Part shown: positions 17,587 through 25,419 of the stretch, piece by piece | How positions within the stretch are numbered: position 1 is the stretch's first letter | Layout: each line of letters starts with the position of its first letter | From: Streptomyces sp. SirexAA-E | Lineage (GTDB): Bacteria > Actinomycetota > Actinomycetes > Streptomycetales > Streptomycetaceae | Direction: 5' to 3' | Assembly: GCF_000177195.2 (NCBI RefSeq) | Contig: NC_015953.1 | Span: 3,472,001-3,536,000 of the forward strand | Length of the DNA: 64,000 nucleotides | The notes under the pieces: generated by a model | Told to the model about the DNA's origin: nothing | The model's database searches: none | What the model saw: the letters and a program-made list of their open reading frames with translations, nothing else | Translations under genes and position numbers: made by a program

Positions 17587-17967
17587 TCAGGGACCCGGCT
17601 TGAAAAGCTCAAAGACGGGCAGGTAGCGCGCCCAGTTGCTGCCGAAGAAGGCCATGAGGATCAACACAGCCCAAGCGGTTTCGGCGGCAACTGTCGCCAT
17701 GTCTGGAAGGCCAAGGAAGGCCAGCCCAACGAAGCCTCCGGCGATCAGCACAACTGCGATGGCTACCCGGAGCACCTCTCGGTCGCGAACCGGCTTCTTG
17801 CCCTCCAGTAAAGGCTTGGGGAGAAGTGCTCCGATGTGACCATCCACGTGTTGCTCAGCGATCGTCGCAGCCAAGCCGGCGATCTCGCTGAGCGCCTCCG
17901 CATGGGGACTGTGATCGAGGGCAGCCTCCGCCTCGCGCAACTTGGCCACCACCTGGCCCGCGTGCAC
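17587..17967 (-). CDS. C-terminal half of a membrane protein, separate or frameshifted
   Basis: 126 residues with a helical N-terminus and two membrane segments (VLRVAIAVVLIAGGFVGLAF and TVAAETAWAVLILMAFFG). It overlaps the previous gene in another frame. The end of that gene reads as non-coding after about residue 160, exactly where this frame begins to look coding. Either this is the second half of one frameshifted gene, or a second gene started at GTG 17967 behind GGAGGTGA (four-base spacing). Confidence 0.5.
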   Translation of the reverse strand: MHAGQVVAKLREAEAALDHSPHAEALSEIAGLAATIAEQHVDGHIGALLPKPLLEGKKPVRDREVLRVAIAVVLIAGGFVGLAFLGLPDMATVAAETAWAVLILMAFFGSNWARYLPVFELFKPGP

Positions 17968-18452
17968 TTCACCTCCCGCCGACGGGGCGAAAGGAAGGCG
18001 ACGGCTCCCGAGCGGCGATGCGCCCGCATCACGACCCCTTCAAGACGACGCAGCGCGACCCCAACCGCGAACAGCTTCTCCACACGCCGAGCGTGGCTGG
18101 CTCCATACGCTTCCGCACAGGCTCGAATCGTTGCCTTGCACTCCAAGGTGAGCTGGTTACGGACGAATGGAACACTCGCGCCTCTCGTCTTCACACACAG
18201 CTTCATGAGCAACGCGACCGAGATTGCCCAGGCCACTAACCAGCGCCAATGCGGGTCCTGATCGCGGTAAAAGACCAGCACGATCACGAAGTACGCGACC
18301 ACAATGTAAGCGAGCATGCTCGCAGCAAGCATGAATATGAACCACGGGGCTTCCGATGCGGACGCATGCCGTAGAGCAATCCTCATTCGCGGTGGAATGG
18401 GCCACCATCCATAGCCCAGCCGATCGAGGTCAGAACGAAGTTCTGCTCGCAC
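17763..18452 (-). CDS. Membrane protein, probably frameshifted near 17970-18010
   Basis: As read, 229 residues from a GTG. Residues 34-90 hold two membrane helices (WFIFMLAASMLAYIVVAYFV and LVAWAISVALLMKLCV). A helical region follows to about residue 160. After that the frame turns Arg/Ser-rich and unlike a protein, while the frame shifted by one continues as a sensible sequence ending at 17587. A single indel would join the two into a four-helix membrane protein of about 280 residues. It is ten bases downstream of the HNH gene in the same direction, so the pair may be one unit. Confidence 0.5.
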   Translation of the reverse strand: MRAELRSDLDRLGYGWWPIPPRMRIALRHASASEAPWFIFMLAASMLAYIVVAYFVIVLVFYRDQDPHWRWLVAWAISVALLMKLCVKTRGASVPFVRNQLTLECKATIRACAEAYGASHARRVEKLFAVGVALRRLEGVVMRAHRRSGAVAFLSPRRREVKCTRARWWPSCARRRLPSITVPMRRRSARSPAWLRRSLSNTWMVTSEHFSPSLYWRARSRFATERCSG

Positions 18453-18461
18453 TCCGCTGCT

Positions 18462-19451
18462 TTATGGGGTGGCCCGTATGACTCGGCCGACCTCGCCCTT
18501 GACCCTCCTTAGGGCGATATCATAGGCCCAGGCGTAAGTGGAAACCTTTTTATCGATGGAGAAGTGCCGCCCCGTTGCCCCGTCCAGGACGCGATGGAAC
18601 TCATCCATCAGATCCGACCAAGCCACCGATTCAAAATCGCCCTCTGTCCAACCATAGAGGGATTTCAACTCCTCCTTTACGTCCGAGAAAAATGACAAAG
18701 GTTCGCGGGTTTCCTTTCCGATCCGGACGTTATGGCTCCGCAGGAGCTTCTTCACTTCCTCCGGTGCGTCTACCCATTTGTCAGGACTGTCCCTCAGTTC
18801 TGCATAGTCGACCCAAGCCCAGAAGCTCTCCGCATCAGCCACGTCCGGAGCCTCGGCGTGATGCCCCGGGCAAAGCAGCGCAAAGTTCCTGACATCCATG
18901 GAGCCTCCCAGCGCACTGGGGACGACGTGTGCACGCTCTACGGGCTTCCGCCAACAGACGAGGCAGGCAGCCTCGTCCAGGCCAAGATATTCAGCGATTG
19001 CCCGGACAGATGGAGCCGTCTTCCGAACAGTCGGTTCCTTCTCGCGAGGTTGAATCGCCAGCGATCTGGCATCATAACCATAGTTACTACCATCATCCGG
19101 ATGCGTAATCTGCAGAATATGAGGGAGATCATTGCGTTGCTTACGCGGGTTCCGCACGCACATGAGGGGAGTGCTAATCTCTGTGAGATAGTCCCCCAAG
19201 TATCCGAGTGCGAAATCTTTAATCAATTCAAAGGCATCATGATCGTATCCGCCAGCCCCATTCCTATGGCCTTGGACATCAATATAGAGAAATCGGGGGG
19301 CACCTGGCGAGGCTTTCTCCGCTTGCTTAACGCACTCGAAGATACGAAGAGCACTTCGCTCAAAGTTCTCATACACCTTCATATCATGGTAAATCGCGAC
19401 CCCTTTCTGTGCCTTCTTCTTTCGCGTCTGCTGCCGCGTCTTCCTCGCCAT
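18462..19451 (-). CDS. HNH endonuclease-domain protein
   Basis: 329 residues, lower GC than the surroundings. The N-terminal 20 residues are strongly basic. Residues 50-130 form an unrecognized domain (RFLYIDVQGHRNGAGGYDHD). Residues 160-205 are an HNH nuclease core: C163-LV-C166, ERAHVVPSALGG (H175), N189 and the second zinc pair in LCPGHHAEAPD (C194, H198). The C-terminal 100 residues are unrecognized. AGGGGGC precedes the ATG. HNH nucleases of this layout, next to membrane proteins, are typical of defence cargo; the target is unknown. Confidence 0.8.
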   Translation of the reverse strand: MARKTRQQTRKKKAQKGVAIYHDMKVYENFERSALRIFECVKQAEKASPGAPRFLYIDVQGHRNGAGGYDHDAFELIKDFALGYLGDYLTEISTPLMCVRNPRKQRNDLPHILQITHPDDGSNYGYDARSLAIQPREKEPTVRKTAPSVRAIAEYLGLDEAACLVCWRKPVERAHVVPSALGGSMDVRNFALLCPGHHAEAPDVADAESFWAWVDYAELRDSPDKWVDAPEEVKKLLRSHNVRIGKETREPLSFFSDVKEELKSLYGWTEGDFESVAWSDLMDEFHRVLDGATGRHFSIDKKVSTYAWAYDIALRRVKGEVGRVIRATP

Positions 19452-19792
19452 GCTGCCCCCTAGGCCTCACCGTTCCGACAGGGAGCATGGCAGACCGCAC
19501 TGACATCCAGAGGCCGAATTTGACCATGCCGTGCCCGATGCGGTAGCGGCATGCAGCTGCATCGAACCAAAAGGCACTCGAAGCATGGGGCCACGACATC
19601 CCCGCCCATGAGCCCTTCTAGGGGAGCTGTGGAACTGGCAGCCCCATAGCGATGGCCGTGGCGATCTCGAACCGCTCTTCTGACCGATACGCACATGGCC
19701 CACGGGCGGGTACCCCCAGCGCCGGGAAGCCGTCCCTCCAGTCGCGGGACCTTGACCGGCACGGTCAGTGCCGCAAACTCAAGCGCTCTCGC
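19452..19792. other. Gene-free stretch between the HNH gene and the toxin-antitoxin pair
   Basis: I see no convincing gene here. It must hold the leftward promoter of the HNH gene and the rightward promoter of the antitoxin gene. Confidence 0.5.
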
Positions 19793-19808
19793 GCATACTT
19801 CAGTATGC
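19793..19808. promoter_or_regulatory. Inverted repeat, candidate antitoxin operator
   Basis: GCATACT-TC-AGTATGC, seven bases upstream of the antitoxin ATG. Short inverted repeats directly before the gene are typical binding sites for ribbon-helix-helix antitoxins, which repress their own operon together with the toxin. Confidence 0.6.
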
Positions 19809-19815
19809 TCGACAT

Positions 19816-20064
19816 ATGTCCTCCACGACTCGCATCACCGTCACGCTCCCCAGCGATCAGGTGGCGGAGCTCCGCAAGCTCACGGACAACGTCTCCGGCT
19901 ATGTAGCGGAAGCCGTGGCCCGCCAGATCCGGCACCAACTCCTGGGCGACGACCTTCGCCGGCATGAAGAAGAGCACGGACGCTTCAGCGACGAGGAGCT
20001 CGCCGAGGCCCACTCGAAGATCTTCGGTTCCGCCGGCACATCCAAGGGCGCGGACGCCGCGTGA
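19816..20064 (+). CDS. Ribbon-helix-helix antitoxin
   Basis: 82 residues. The N-terminus TTRITVTLPSDQVAELRKLT is the strand-helix start of a CopG/MetJ-type DNA-binding fold, followed by VSGYVAEAVARQIRHQ. The acidic C-terminal tail is the expected toxin-binding part. The ATG at 19816 is preferred over an upstream in-frame start because it opens directly on the RHH strand and follows the inverted repeat. Its stop overlaps the toxin start (GTGA). Confidence 0.85.
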   Translation: MSSTTRITVTLPSDQVAELRKLTDNVSGYVAEAVARQIRHQLLGDDLRRHEEEHGRFSDEELAEAHSKIFGSAGTSKGADAA

Positions 20065-20462
20065 GCGAGCGCATCGAGACAGTCGTTCTGGACTCGGAAG
20101 GGCTCTCCGCCTGGATCGCCCAGGACCGCAAGTTCCTCGCGATGCTGCAGGTCTTCCACGAGATGGGAGCCGACCTGATGATCGGGGCCAACACCATCGT
20201 GGAAATCACCCACTCCCGCACCAACATGCCGCGCCTGAACTGGACCCTGTCCCGCGTCAAGGTGGAGCCAGTCACCGAACAAGCAGCGAAGGCGGCGGCT
20301 GAGCTCCTCAAAGTCGCCGGGCTACACGGGCACAAGTACGCCATTGACGCCACGGTCGCCGAGGTCGCCCTCCGCCAGCCGAAACCCGTCGCCCTGGTGA
20401 CGTCCGACAGCGACGACATGACCAAGCTCTGCGGCAGCCGAGTCCGCATCATCCCCCTCTGA
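20061..20462 (+). CDS. PIN-domain toxin, VapC-like
   Basis: 133 residues. The PIN fold begins VVLDSEGLSAWIAQD (first acidic residue D11), has a central E (IVEITHS) and YAIDATVAEVA, and ends with LVTSDSDDMTKLC. These acidic residues bind Mg2+ in the RNase active site of VapC toxins, which usually cut tRNA or rRNA. GTG start inside the antitoxin stop. The pair sits next to the att-like repeat, where toxin-antitoxin modules often stabilise integrated elements. Confidence 0.85.
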   Translation: MSERIETVVLDSEGLSAWIAQDRKFLAMLQVFHEMGADLMIGANTIVEITHSRTNMPRLNWTLSRVKVEPVTEQAAKAAAELLKVAGLHGHKYAIDATVAEVALRQPKPVALVTSDSDDMTKLCGSRVRIIPL

Positions 20463-20501
20463 CCAGCCCGCCCGCCCGGAGCACGCGTCGCACTGCCAGC
20501 T

Positions 20502-20563
20502 CTCGTGCCCCATCCGTGCCCAGCAGAGCGGACAACAGCGGTCAGATACGGCTCCCAGAGACC
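20502..20563 (+). repeat. 62-bp end repeat, copy A
   Basis: Begins CTCGTGCCCCATCCGTGCCC and ends CCCAGAGACC; about 80% identical to copy B (30738-30799) with the same length, and related to copy C (31525-31578). Copies A and B each lie about 65 bp before a tRNA-Gly 3' fragment. They may be integrase arm-binding sites. Confidence 0.7.
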
Positions 20564-20628
20564 GTGAGCCATCCACCTGCCCAATCCGAAACCGCAGGTC
20601 AGGGCTGCTCCAACAGCGTAAGAACCGT

Positions 20629-20675
20629 TGATTCCCAAGCTCAGAGCGCGAGTTCGATTCTCGTCACCCGCTCCA
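20629..20675 (+). repeat. att site: 3' half of tRNA-Gly(CCC), copy A
   Basis: 47 bp identical to 30865-30911. It contains an anticodon loop TTCCCAA, T-arm GCGAG-TTCGATT-CTCGT, the acceptor strand CACCCGC, discriminator T and CCA, the 3' part of a glycine tRNA with anticodon CCC. The 5' half is absent, so this is not a functional tRNA but the usual att duplicate left by tyrosine-integrase elements. It closes the left element. Confidence 0.85.
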
Positions 20676-20677
20676 CG

Positions 20678-20710
20678 AAAAAGCCCCAGGCCAGCGGCCG
20701 GGGGCTTTTT
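20678..20710. terminator. Bidirectional terminator after att copy A
   Basis: AAAAAGCCCC-A-GGCC, loop AGC, GGCC-G-GGGGCTTTTT. It is carried along with the tRNA 3' end in both att copies. It also faces the end of the leftward operon that finishes at 20796. Confidence 0.8.
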
Positions 20711-20795
20711 CTTATCTAGACCTTTCAAAACGCTGCGGCATTTTTCGTGCCAGAACGACGAGCTCCCAAGCGCGGGCGGCGGGACCTGTAGAGGC

Positions 20796-21851
20796 TCAGG
20801 ACTCCCTCAGCTCCATAGCCCGGCCCCTCAGTTCGTCCAGCACGGCAACGCTTCGGAAAATGGTCTGAATGGACGTGTTGATCTGCCGGGAGGGGCGGCG
20901 CAGCTGACGGCTGGAGGAGCCAAACATGCTGATCACTGCCATGACCTCACGGAAGTTGCCCGCTGCACCCTGTGCTTCCTCGGCGGCCGTGCCGACCTGC
21001 TCCAGCACCTCCTCCGCGCCCTCAGGCCATTCTCGGCGCGGCGTGCTCGCAGCCCATTCGAGGAATGCCCGGAACGCTTCGACGTTGGTCTCCATACGCG
21101 CCGCGAACCGCTCGGCCGCCGCCAAGAGGTCTTCGGCCGGCCCTTCGATGGCTTTGGCCAGGCGGTTGATCACGGCCATCCGCTTGTTCATCGAGGCCCC
21201 GGGGTGGCTGACACGGGCCATTTCCTCGCCGATCAGCTCCATCATCTCCCCGAGGTCCGTCAGGGCGGACTCCACGTCGGCCATGTCACCGGAGATGGCC
21301 TCAAGCTGCGCTTCCGCCTCGACGACCAGATCAAACAAGCCGGGGGAGTCATCGTCGCCCCCTGCGACAGGTGCCGGACAGATCCCGGGAGACGCCTCTT
21401 TGGGAAGCGACAGGACGCCGTCCCGGCCGAGCGCCTGCGTTAGTGCGCCCGTCAGTTGCCGCAGGGCGGTGGCGGTGTCGGCAGGTGGTGACGGGAACGG
21501 GATCCGAAGCGTCGTTCCGGAGCCCAGGGGCTGTTCGGTTCCGTCCGTGACACGGACGGTGCACCGCCCGAGGGCCTGTCGCGCTGCGAGGACGGAGGAC
21601 AGCTCCGTCCCCGATCCGCCGAGGTCGGCGACGACCACGTCTGCTTCGGTGAGCATACGGTGCAGTTGGTCCATGGGCAGGCCGGCCTCCGTGAGCCAGT
21701 CCGCTCGTAGGAAGGTGATCCCGAGCTGAGCACATACGGGACGCACGATGTCCTCGCAAAGGACGGTGTACCGAGGCTGTTTGGCCGGCGGGAATGGACC
21801 AGGAGGGTCGACGGCAGCGGTGGTCCCGCAGATGGCGAGGCAGGTGGGCAT
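20796..21851 (-). CDS. Protein with a deoxyribosyltransferase/TIR-like N-terminal domain
   Basis: 351 residues. ATG 21851 has AAGGAG seven bases upstream. The N-terminal 140 residues resemble the nucleoside 2-deoxyribosyltransferase/TIR-like fold: YTVLCEDIVRPVCAQLGITF, RADWLTEAGLPMDQLHRML, then EADVVVADLGGSGTELSSVL with an ADL-G-x-E pattern. Such domains often hydrolyse or transfer nucleotide sugars in conflict systems. The C-terminal 200 residues are long helices (ISGDMADVESALTDLGEMME, RMAVINRLAKAIEGPAEDLL), coiled-coil-like. It is the last gene of the second island operon and could be its effector. Enzyme activity is not shown by the sequence. Confidence 0.65.
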   Translation of the reverse strand: MPTCLAICGTTAAVDPPGPFPPAKQPRYTVLCEDIVRPVCAQLGITFLRADWLTEAGLPMDQLHRMLTEADVVVADLGGSGTELSSVLAARQALGRCTVRVTDGTEQPLGSGTTLRIPFPSPPADTATALRQLTGALTQALGRDGVLSLPKEASPGICPAPVAGGDDDSPGLFDLVVEAEAQLEAISGDMADVESALTDLGEMMELIGEEMARVSHPGASMNKRMAVINRLAKAIEGPAEDLLAAAERFAARMETNVEAFRAFLEWAASTPRREWPEGAEEVLEQVGTAAEEAQGAAGNFREVMAVISMFGSSSRQLRRPSRQINTSIQTIFRSVAVLDELRGRAMELRES

Positions 21852-21924
21852 GGCACGCTCCTTCACAGTGGTCGGGTGGCCCGGTCGGTGGCCGTACCAG
21901 GCACCGACCGGGTGGAGAGGGAGG

Positions 21925-22197
21925 TCAGTCGAAGAGAGTGAGCGCCACTCCGTCTGCGACCTCGTCGGCGAAGACCGGGCGTTCCTCGATGCCCAGCGCG
22001 CTCAGGAGGTCCACGGTGAGCACGCGGTGGCGTCGGCCGACGCGCACGGTGGGGCACGGGAAGGACTCCTGGGCGACCAGCCGGTAGGCCGTACCCAGGC
22101 ACATTCCGAAGGCGCTGGCCGCCGTTCTCAGATTGACGCTGACCGGGAGGTTGAAGATCTCGCGGAAGGTGAGGGGTGTCACGACGCGGTCGGTCAT
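21925..22197 (-). CDS. Small helix-turn-helix DNA-binding protein
   Basis: 90 residues. A winged-helix/excisionase-like core: LRTAASAFGMCLGTAYRLVA then CPTVRVGRRHRVLTVDLLSA, as in HTH_17/AlpA-type proteins. The ATG overlaps the stop of the upstream gene (ATGA) and follows GGAGGAG, so translation is coupled. It could be a recombination-directionality factor or an operon regulator. No integrase is present in this island, which favours a regulator. Confidence 0.75.
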   Translation of the reverse strand: MTDRVVTPLTFREIFNLPVSVNLRTAASAFGMCLGTAYRLVAQESFPCPTVRVGRRHRVLTVDLLSALGIEERPVFADEVADGVALTLFD

Positions 22198-22922
22198 CCG
22201 CTCCTCCGTACGCGGCGCAGGGAGACAGTGGCAACCTGGCGGCCCCGGCCCGAGAATCCGACGCTCGTGGCGGTGTCGGCCGCTCCCCAGGTCCGGGCCA
22301 GGGCGCCTAGGCGTACGCCCTCGACCCGGTGAGCGGGAACGGTGATCCGCACCGTGGCCGAGAGCCCGGGACGGCGTGGGACCGGGTCGTAGTCCGCCTG
22401 CCAGCAGTCCGCCGCCTCCGCTTCGACGGGGGCGCCGCCGGCCCGCTCCACGTCTTCCGCGGGCTCCTCGAGGCGGGCGTGGCGCCATACGCCGTACACG
22501 CGTGAGCAGGCCGAACGCAGCACCGCACTGCCAGGGTCGGGGTCATCCGCCGTCAGACCGGCCAGCGCTTCGAGGTAGCAGGTGATCAGTTCGGCCTCGA
22601 CGTCGCCCCGTTCGGCGCGGAAGCGCCAGGTGATCTTGTAGGCGGTGCGCCGGAGCCCCGGGAGTCCCAGCCACACGACGGCCTCCGGCCAGTCGGTCCC
22701 GACGGTGTCTGAGCGGACGCGCTCCGCGATCTGGTGCCACAGGCTCGCGCGTGCCTCGGGGTGGGCGGAGCGGTCGTACAGCAGTTGACGGGCCCGTACC
22801 AGGGTCAGGGGCACGTCGGCCTGTTCCGATCCGTCGTGGAGACGTAACGGGGGCGTGGGCTCACTGTCGGCGCAGCGACGCTCAACGGCGGCGAAGATGC
22901 CGGGGTGTGGGGGAAGTGACAT
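22194..22922 (-). CDS. Hypothetical protein of the island operon
   Basis: 242 residues, not recognized. Residues 60-130 (ASLWHQIAERVRSDTVGTDW, then RGDVEAELITCYLEALAGLT) weakly resemble region 2 of sigma-70-like factors. The C-terminal part is strand-rich (LSATVRITVPAHRVEGVRL). It lies 12 bases after the P-loop gene and overlaps the next gene by four bases, so it is firmly within the operon. Confidence 0.65.
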   Translation of the reverse strand: MSLPPHPGIFAAVERRCADSEPTPPLRLHDGSEQADVPLTLVRARQLLYDRSAHPEARASLWHQIAERVRSDTVGTDWPEAVVWLGLPGLRRTAYKITWRFRAERGDVEAELITCYLEALAGLTADDPDPGSAVLRSACSRVYGVWRHARLEEPAEDVERAGGAPVEAEAADCWQADYDPVPRRPGLSATVRITVPAHRVEGVRLGALARTWGAADTATSVGFSGRGRQVATVSLRRVRRSG

Positions 22923-22934
22923 CGGTCCTCCTGA

Positions 22935-24959
22935 TCAATCGGAGTTCGAGACAGGTGATTCGGCGCGCCACGCGGCCAGCGCCCGGGCTGCCGGCTCCTT
23001 GCCGGGCAGCCCGTCCGGGCCCCGTTCGACAGCCAGGAGCCAGCGGAGGAAACCGGGCTGGCGGGCGGACACCAGACCGTCGAGGAGTTCGCTCAGTGCC
23101 CGGGACGGGTGCTCCGCGCAAGCCGCCTCGGCACACCAGTCGAGGAGGGCATCGCGCATGGCCGCGAAGGCGGCCGCCTCGTTGAGGGCATGTGCTGTCA
23201 GCTGAACTGTGCTGGATGCCGACTCGGCGTCGGCGAGCACCCGGCCGCTCCACCACGCGAGGTCCGTGTCCACCATCAGGGGAAAGCAGAGAGCCGTCAG
23301 CAGGCTGGGAACGTCCTCCGTCCGTGACCAGTCACACATCCGGCGCAGGGCGGTTGTCCTGGCGTCGGAGTCCCCGGCTTCGAAACGCCGCACCAGCGTC
23401 TTCGCGACGAAGGTGAGGACGGATGGGGCATCCGTGTCGCCGTTCAGGGTTGTCATGAACTGATGCAGCAACCGCAGGGCTTGCTCTTCCGTGACGTGGC
23501 CGCGGTCCGGGTGACAGGCGTGAAGCACCGTTTCGCGCAGCGGCGCCTCAGCGGTGACACTCCACTGTTCGAGCAGCTCAGCCGCTGCCCCTCCCGCTGC
23601 CGGGTCCTGAACTGCCGTCCCCAGGGCCCACCCCGCCACCTGAGGAGCCAGGCGTGACGGGGCCAGCGCCAGGTCGCGCAGGTGCTCCATGGACCGGCCG
23701 CCGGTCGCCACTGCCATGGCGGCGACCGCCCGCCCGGCCCGTTCGACCTGCTCCGCCTCGGGGCCGGGGCAGGCGAGCCAGGAGTGCAGCAGGGGCACGA
23801 GATCCGTGTGATCACGGCACAGGACCTCCCACACGGCCTCGCTCACGGCGGGCCAGAAGAAGGACACCGTGTCTGTGCTCGCCTCCCCGTCGCCCCGGGC
23901 ACGGTGGGCCCCGAGAAGCCGCAGGGTCTCAGGCCACCGGCGGGTCCCGCCCGGCGCGTGGCCGGGCGAAATCCTGACATCGGTCTCCTGCTCCCCTCCC
24001 AGCCCCGCCAGTCGGAGCAGATCCCGGGCCCGCTCCGTCACGACGCCGCGGTGCAGCCCTCCGTAGACGGTGACCGCGAGCAGGTCGGCGCGCAGAGTGG
24101 GATCCGTTTGAGCCCGGGCGACAACTTCGGCGCCCTCGGTCCGGGCCACGTCGCGCACTACCTCGGCACCGCCCGCTCCGCCGGCGACACCCAGCCGGAG
24201 CACGGCCTCCGCCGCTCGTGCCGCGTAGCGGGGCGGAAGCCCTTCGGGCAACAACTCGTCGAGCTGACCCGGCTCCAGGGCCCCCAACCACCCGGTACGT
24301 TCTTCCTCGTTCGAGGATCCGTCGGCGAGGTGGGCGCCGAAGACCTTGCGCGGGTCCGGTGGCAGGTGGTGCACCACTGGCATGCCCAGGTGGTCCGCCA
24401 AGGTACCGGCCAGCCCCGGGACATCCGCCAGCACGATGATCAGACGCGCCCCGGCCTCGGCCAGGGGGCTCTCCAGGCGGGAGAGATCCCATGCCCGGAG
24501 CGCGAACGGGTCCGAGGGCTCTGTCACCAGGTATCCGTGCACGCCCTGGGCCCGCGGGCTCCATCGGGAGAAGTTGACGGTCCCGTCCACCTGGACGAGC
24601 ACGGGGTCCTTATGCCCATGGGCCAGCAGGTTGAGGGCATGGGTCTCACGTCCCGACCCCGGGTCTCCGAGAAGCACGGTGATGCCTGCGTCAAGCGCGG
24701 CAAGCGCGTCCTGGAAGCCGGGCGGCCGCACAAAGCGCCGTCTTGCGGCCTCCACGTGCTTGGCCCGTACGGGGCCCTGCCGCATCGGCCCTGCTGCCGT
24801 GCCGCCCTCGGCCGGGTGGGACACGGTGTGCCGCTGACCGCCCGTCACGAGTCCGGTGTTGACGGTGCCGTGAGGAGCGACGACGACCATCTCCCGGCCG
24901 GCCAGGGCTGCTACGACGGCATCGAGGTCACTGCCTCGGGGAATCTCAGTTGTGTCCAT
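22935..24959 (-). CDS. P-loop protein with N-terminal VNTGxVTGGQ motif (paralogue 1)
   Basis: 674 residues from ATG 24959 (GGTGGA upstream). The motif VNTGLVTGGQ occupies about residues 33-42. A P-loop (VLLGDPGSGRETHALNLL, about residues 95-112) has Arg where Walker A has Lys. The following region, FSRWSPRAQGVHGYLVTEPS to HLPPDPRKVFGAHL, is collinear with the 725-aa protein at 26301-28478, so the two are paralogues. The C-terminal 350 residues are helical repeats (AGWALGTAVQDP, LRETVLHACHPDRG). The layout resembles STAND/NLR-type signalling NTPases. It overlaps the end of the small upstream gene by 14 bases. Confidence 0.75.
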   Translation of the reverse strand: MDTTEIPRGSDLDAVVAALAGREMVVVAPHGTVNTGLVTGGQRHTVSHPAEGGTAAGPMRQGPVRAKHVEAARRRFVRPPGFQDALAALDAGITVLLGDPGSGRETHALNLLAHGHKDPVLVQVDGTVNFSRWSPRAQGVHGYLVTEPSDPFALRAWDLSRLESPLAEAGARLIIVLADVPGLAGTLADHLGMPVVHHLPPDPRKVFGAHLADGSSNEEERTGWLGALEPGQLDELLPEGLPPRYAARAAEAVLRLGVAGGAGGAEVVRDVARTEGAEVVARAQTDPTLRADLLAVTVYGGLHRGVVTERARDLLRLAGLGGEQETDVRISPGHAPGGTRRWPETLRLLGAHRARGDGEASTDTVSFFWPAVSEAVWEVLCRDHTDLVPLLHSWLACPGPEAEQVERAGRAVAAMAVATGGRSMEHLRDLALAPSRLAPQVAGWALGTAVQDPAAGGAAAELLEQWSVTAEAPLRETVLHACHPDRGHVTEEQALRLLHQFMTTLNGDTDAPSVLTFVAKTLVRRFEAGDSDARTTALRRMCDWSRTEDVPSLLTALCFPLMVDTDLAWWSGRVLADAESASSTVQLTAHALNEAAAFAAMRDALLDWCAEAACAEHPSRALSELLDGLVSARQPGFLRWLLAVERGPDGLPGKEPAARALAAWRAESPVSNSD

Positions 24960-25191
24960 CGGTTCCACCGTCGACGTGGCCGGAAAGCTCGATGGTGGTG
25001 ACGTGCTGGCCGCCGTGGACGGTGCCGGTGTTGATGATCCCGCGTTCAGCGTTCAGGACCGTCGCCGCAGGGGCCTCAGCCGCGGCGCCGGCGCCGGGGA
25101 GCGCACGGCGGGCGGCCACCGGCTCAGCGGCCTCTCGCGGCCGGGGGAACTCGATGACCTCGTCAGTGCGTCGATTCTCTTCTGCTCGCAT
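24946..25191 (-). CDS. Small protein with C-terminal INTGTVHGGQ motif
   Basis: 81 residues from ATG 25191, which has GAGGGG five bases upstream; an in-frame GTG at 25215 lacks a ribosome-binding site. The N-terminal half is charged and Ala/Pro-rich. Near the C-terminus (about residues 53-62) is INTGTVHGGQ, identical to the motif at the end of the cyclase and nearly identical to those of the two P-loop proteins. Nothing else is recognizable. It is the first gene of the operon behind the Crp-like site and looks like a small adaptor carrying little more than the motif. Confidence 0.7.
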   Translation of the reverse strand: MRAEENRRTDEVIEFPRPREAAEPVAARRALPGAGAAAEAPAATVLNAERGIINTGTVHGGQHVTTIELSGHVDGGTDGHN

Positions 25192-25303
25192 GTCGCCCCT
25201 CAATCCTCTGGACACCCGGAAAACGGATCGGGCACCCCTTTCCTTGACGCATCGAGAATCCCGCGTCTCGGTGCGTGCATCCGCTCCCGAGGCCCAGAAA
25301 TCA

Positions 25304-25319
25304 GGTGACCGCAGTCACA
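25304..25319. promoter_or_regulatory. Crp-like binding site upstream of the second island operon
   Basis: On the minus strand TGTGACTGCGGTCACC, fitting TGTGA-N6-TCAC and the GTG-N6-GNCAC pattern known for Streptomyces Crp. It lies about 113 bases upstream of the ATG at 25191 and downstream of the first operon, which encodes a Crp/Fnr-type regulator. It is the best visible candidate for that regulator's operator. Confidence 0.6.
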
Positions 25320-25346
25320 GAAAGGAACGATCTGAACCTCGATACA

Positions 25347-25385
25347 AAAAAGAGCGAGTGCACTGCCCGAAGACAGTGCACTCGC
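25347..25385 (-). terminator. Intrinsic terminator ending the first island operon
   Basis: A perfect 12-bp stem (GCGAGTGCACTG / CAGTGCACTCGC) with an 8-base loop, followed on the minus strand by TCTTTTTT. It lies 35 bases past the stop at 25420. It separates the Crp/cyclase operon from the operon starting at 25191. Confidence 0.9.
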
Positions 25386-25419
25386 CTATTCATTCGATTG
25401 CCGAGCGGAACCTCTGACG

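Noticed and set aside
20629..20675. Possible functional tRNA-Gly gene (also at 30865-30911)
   Set aside because: Only the anticodon loop to CCA is present; the D-arm and 5' acceptor strand are missing at both places.
23682..25001. 439-codon open frame on the plus strand
   Set aside because: Antisense to the paralogue 1 P-loop gene, low-complexity and without any recognizable domain.
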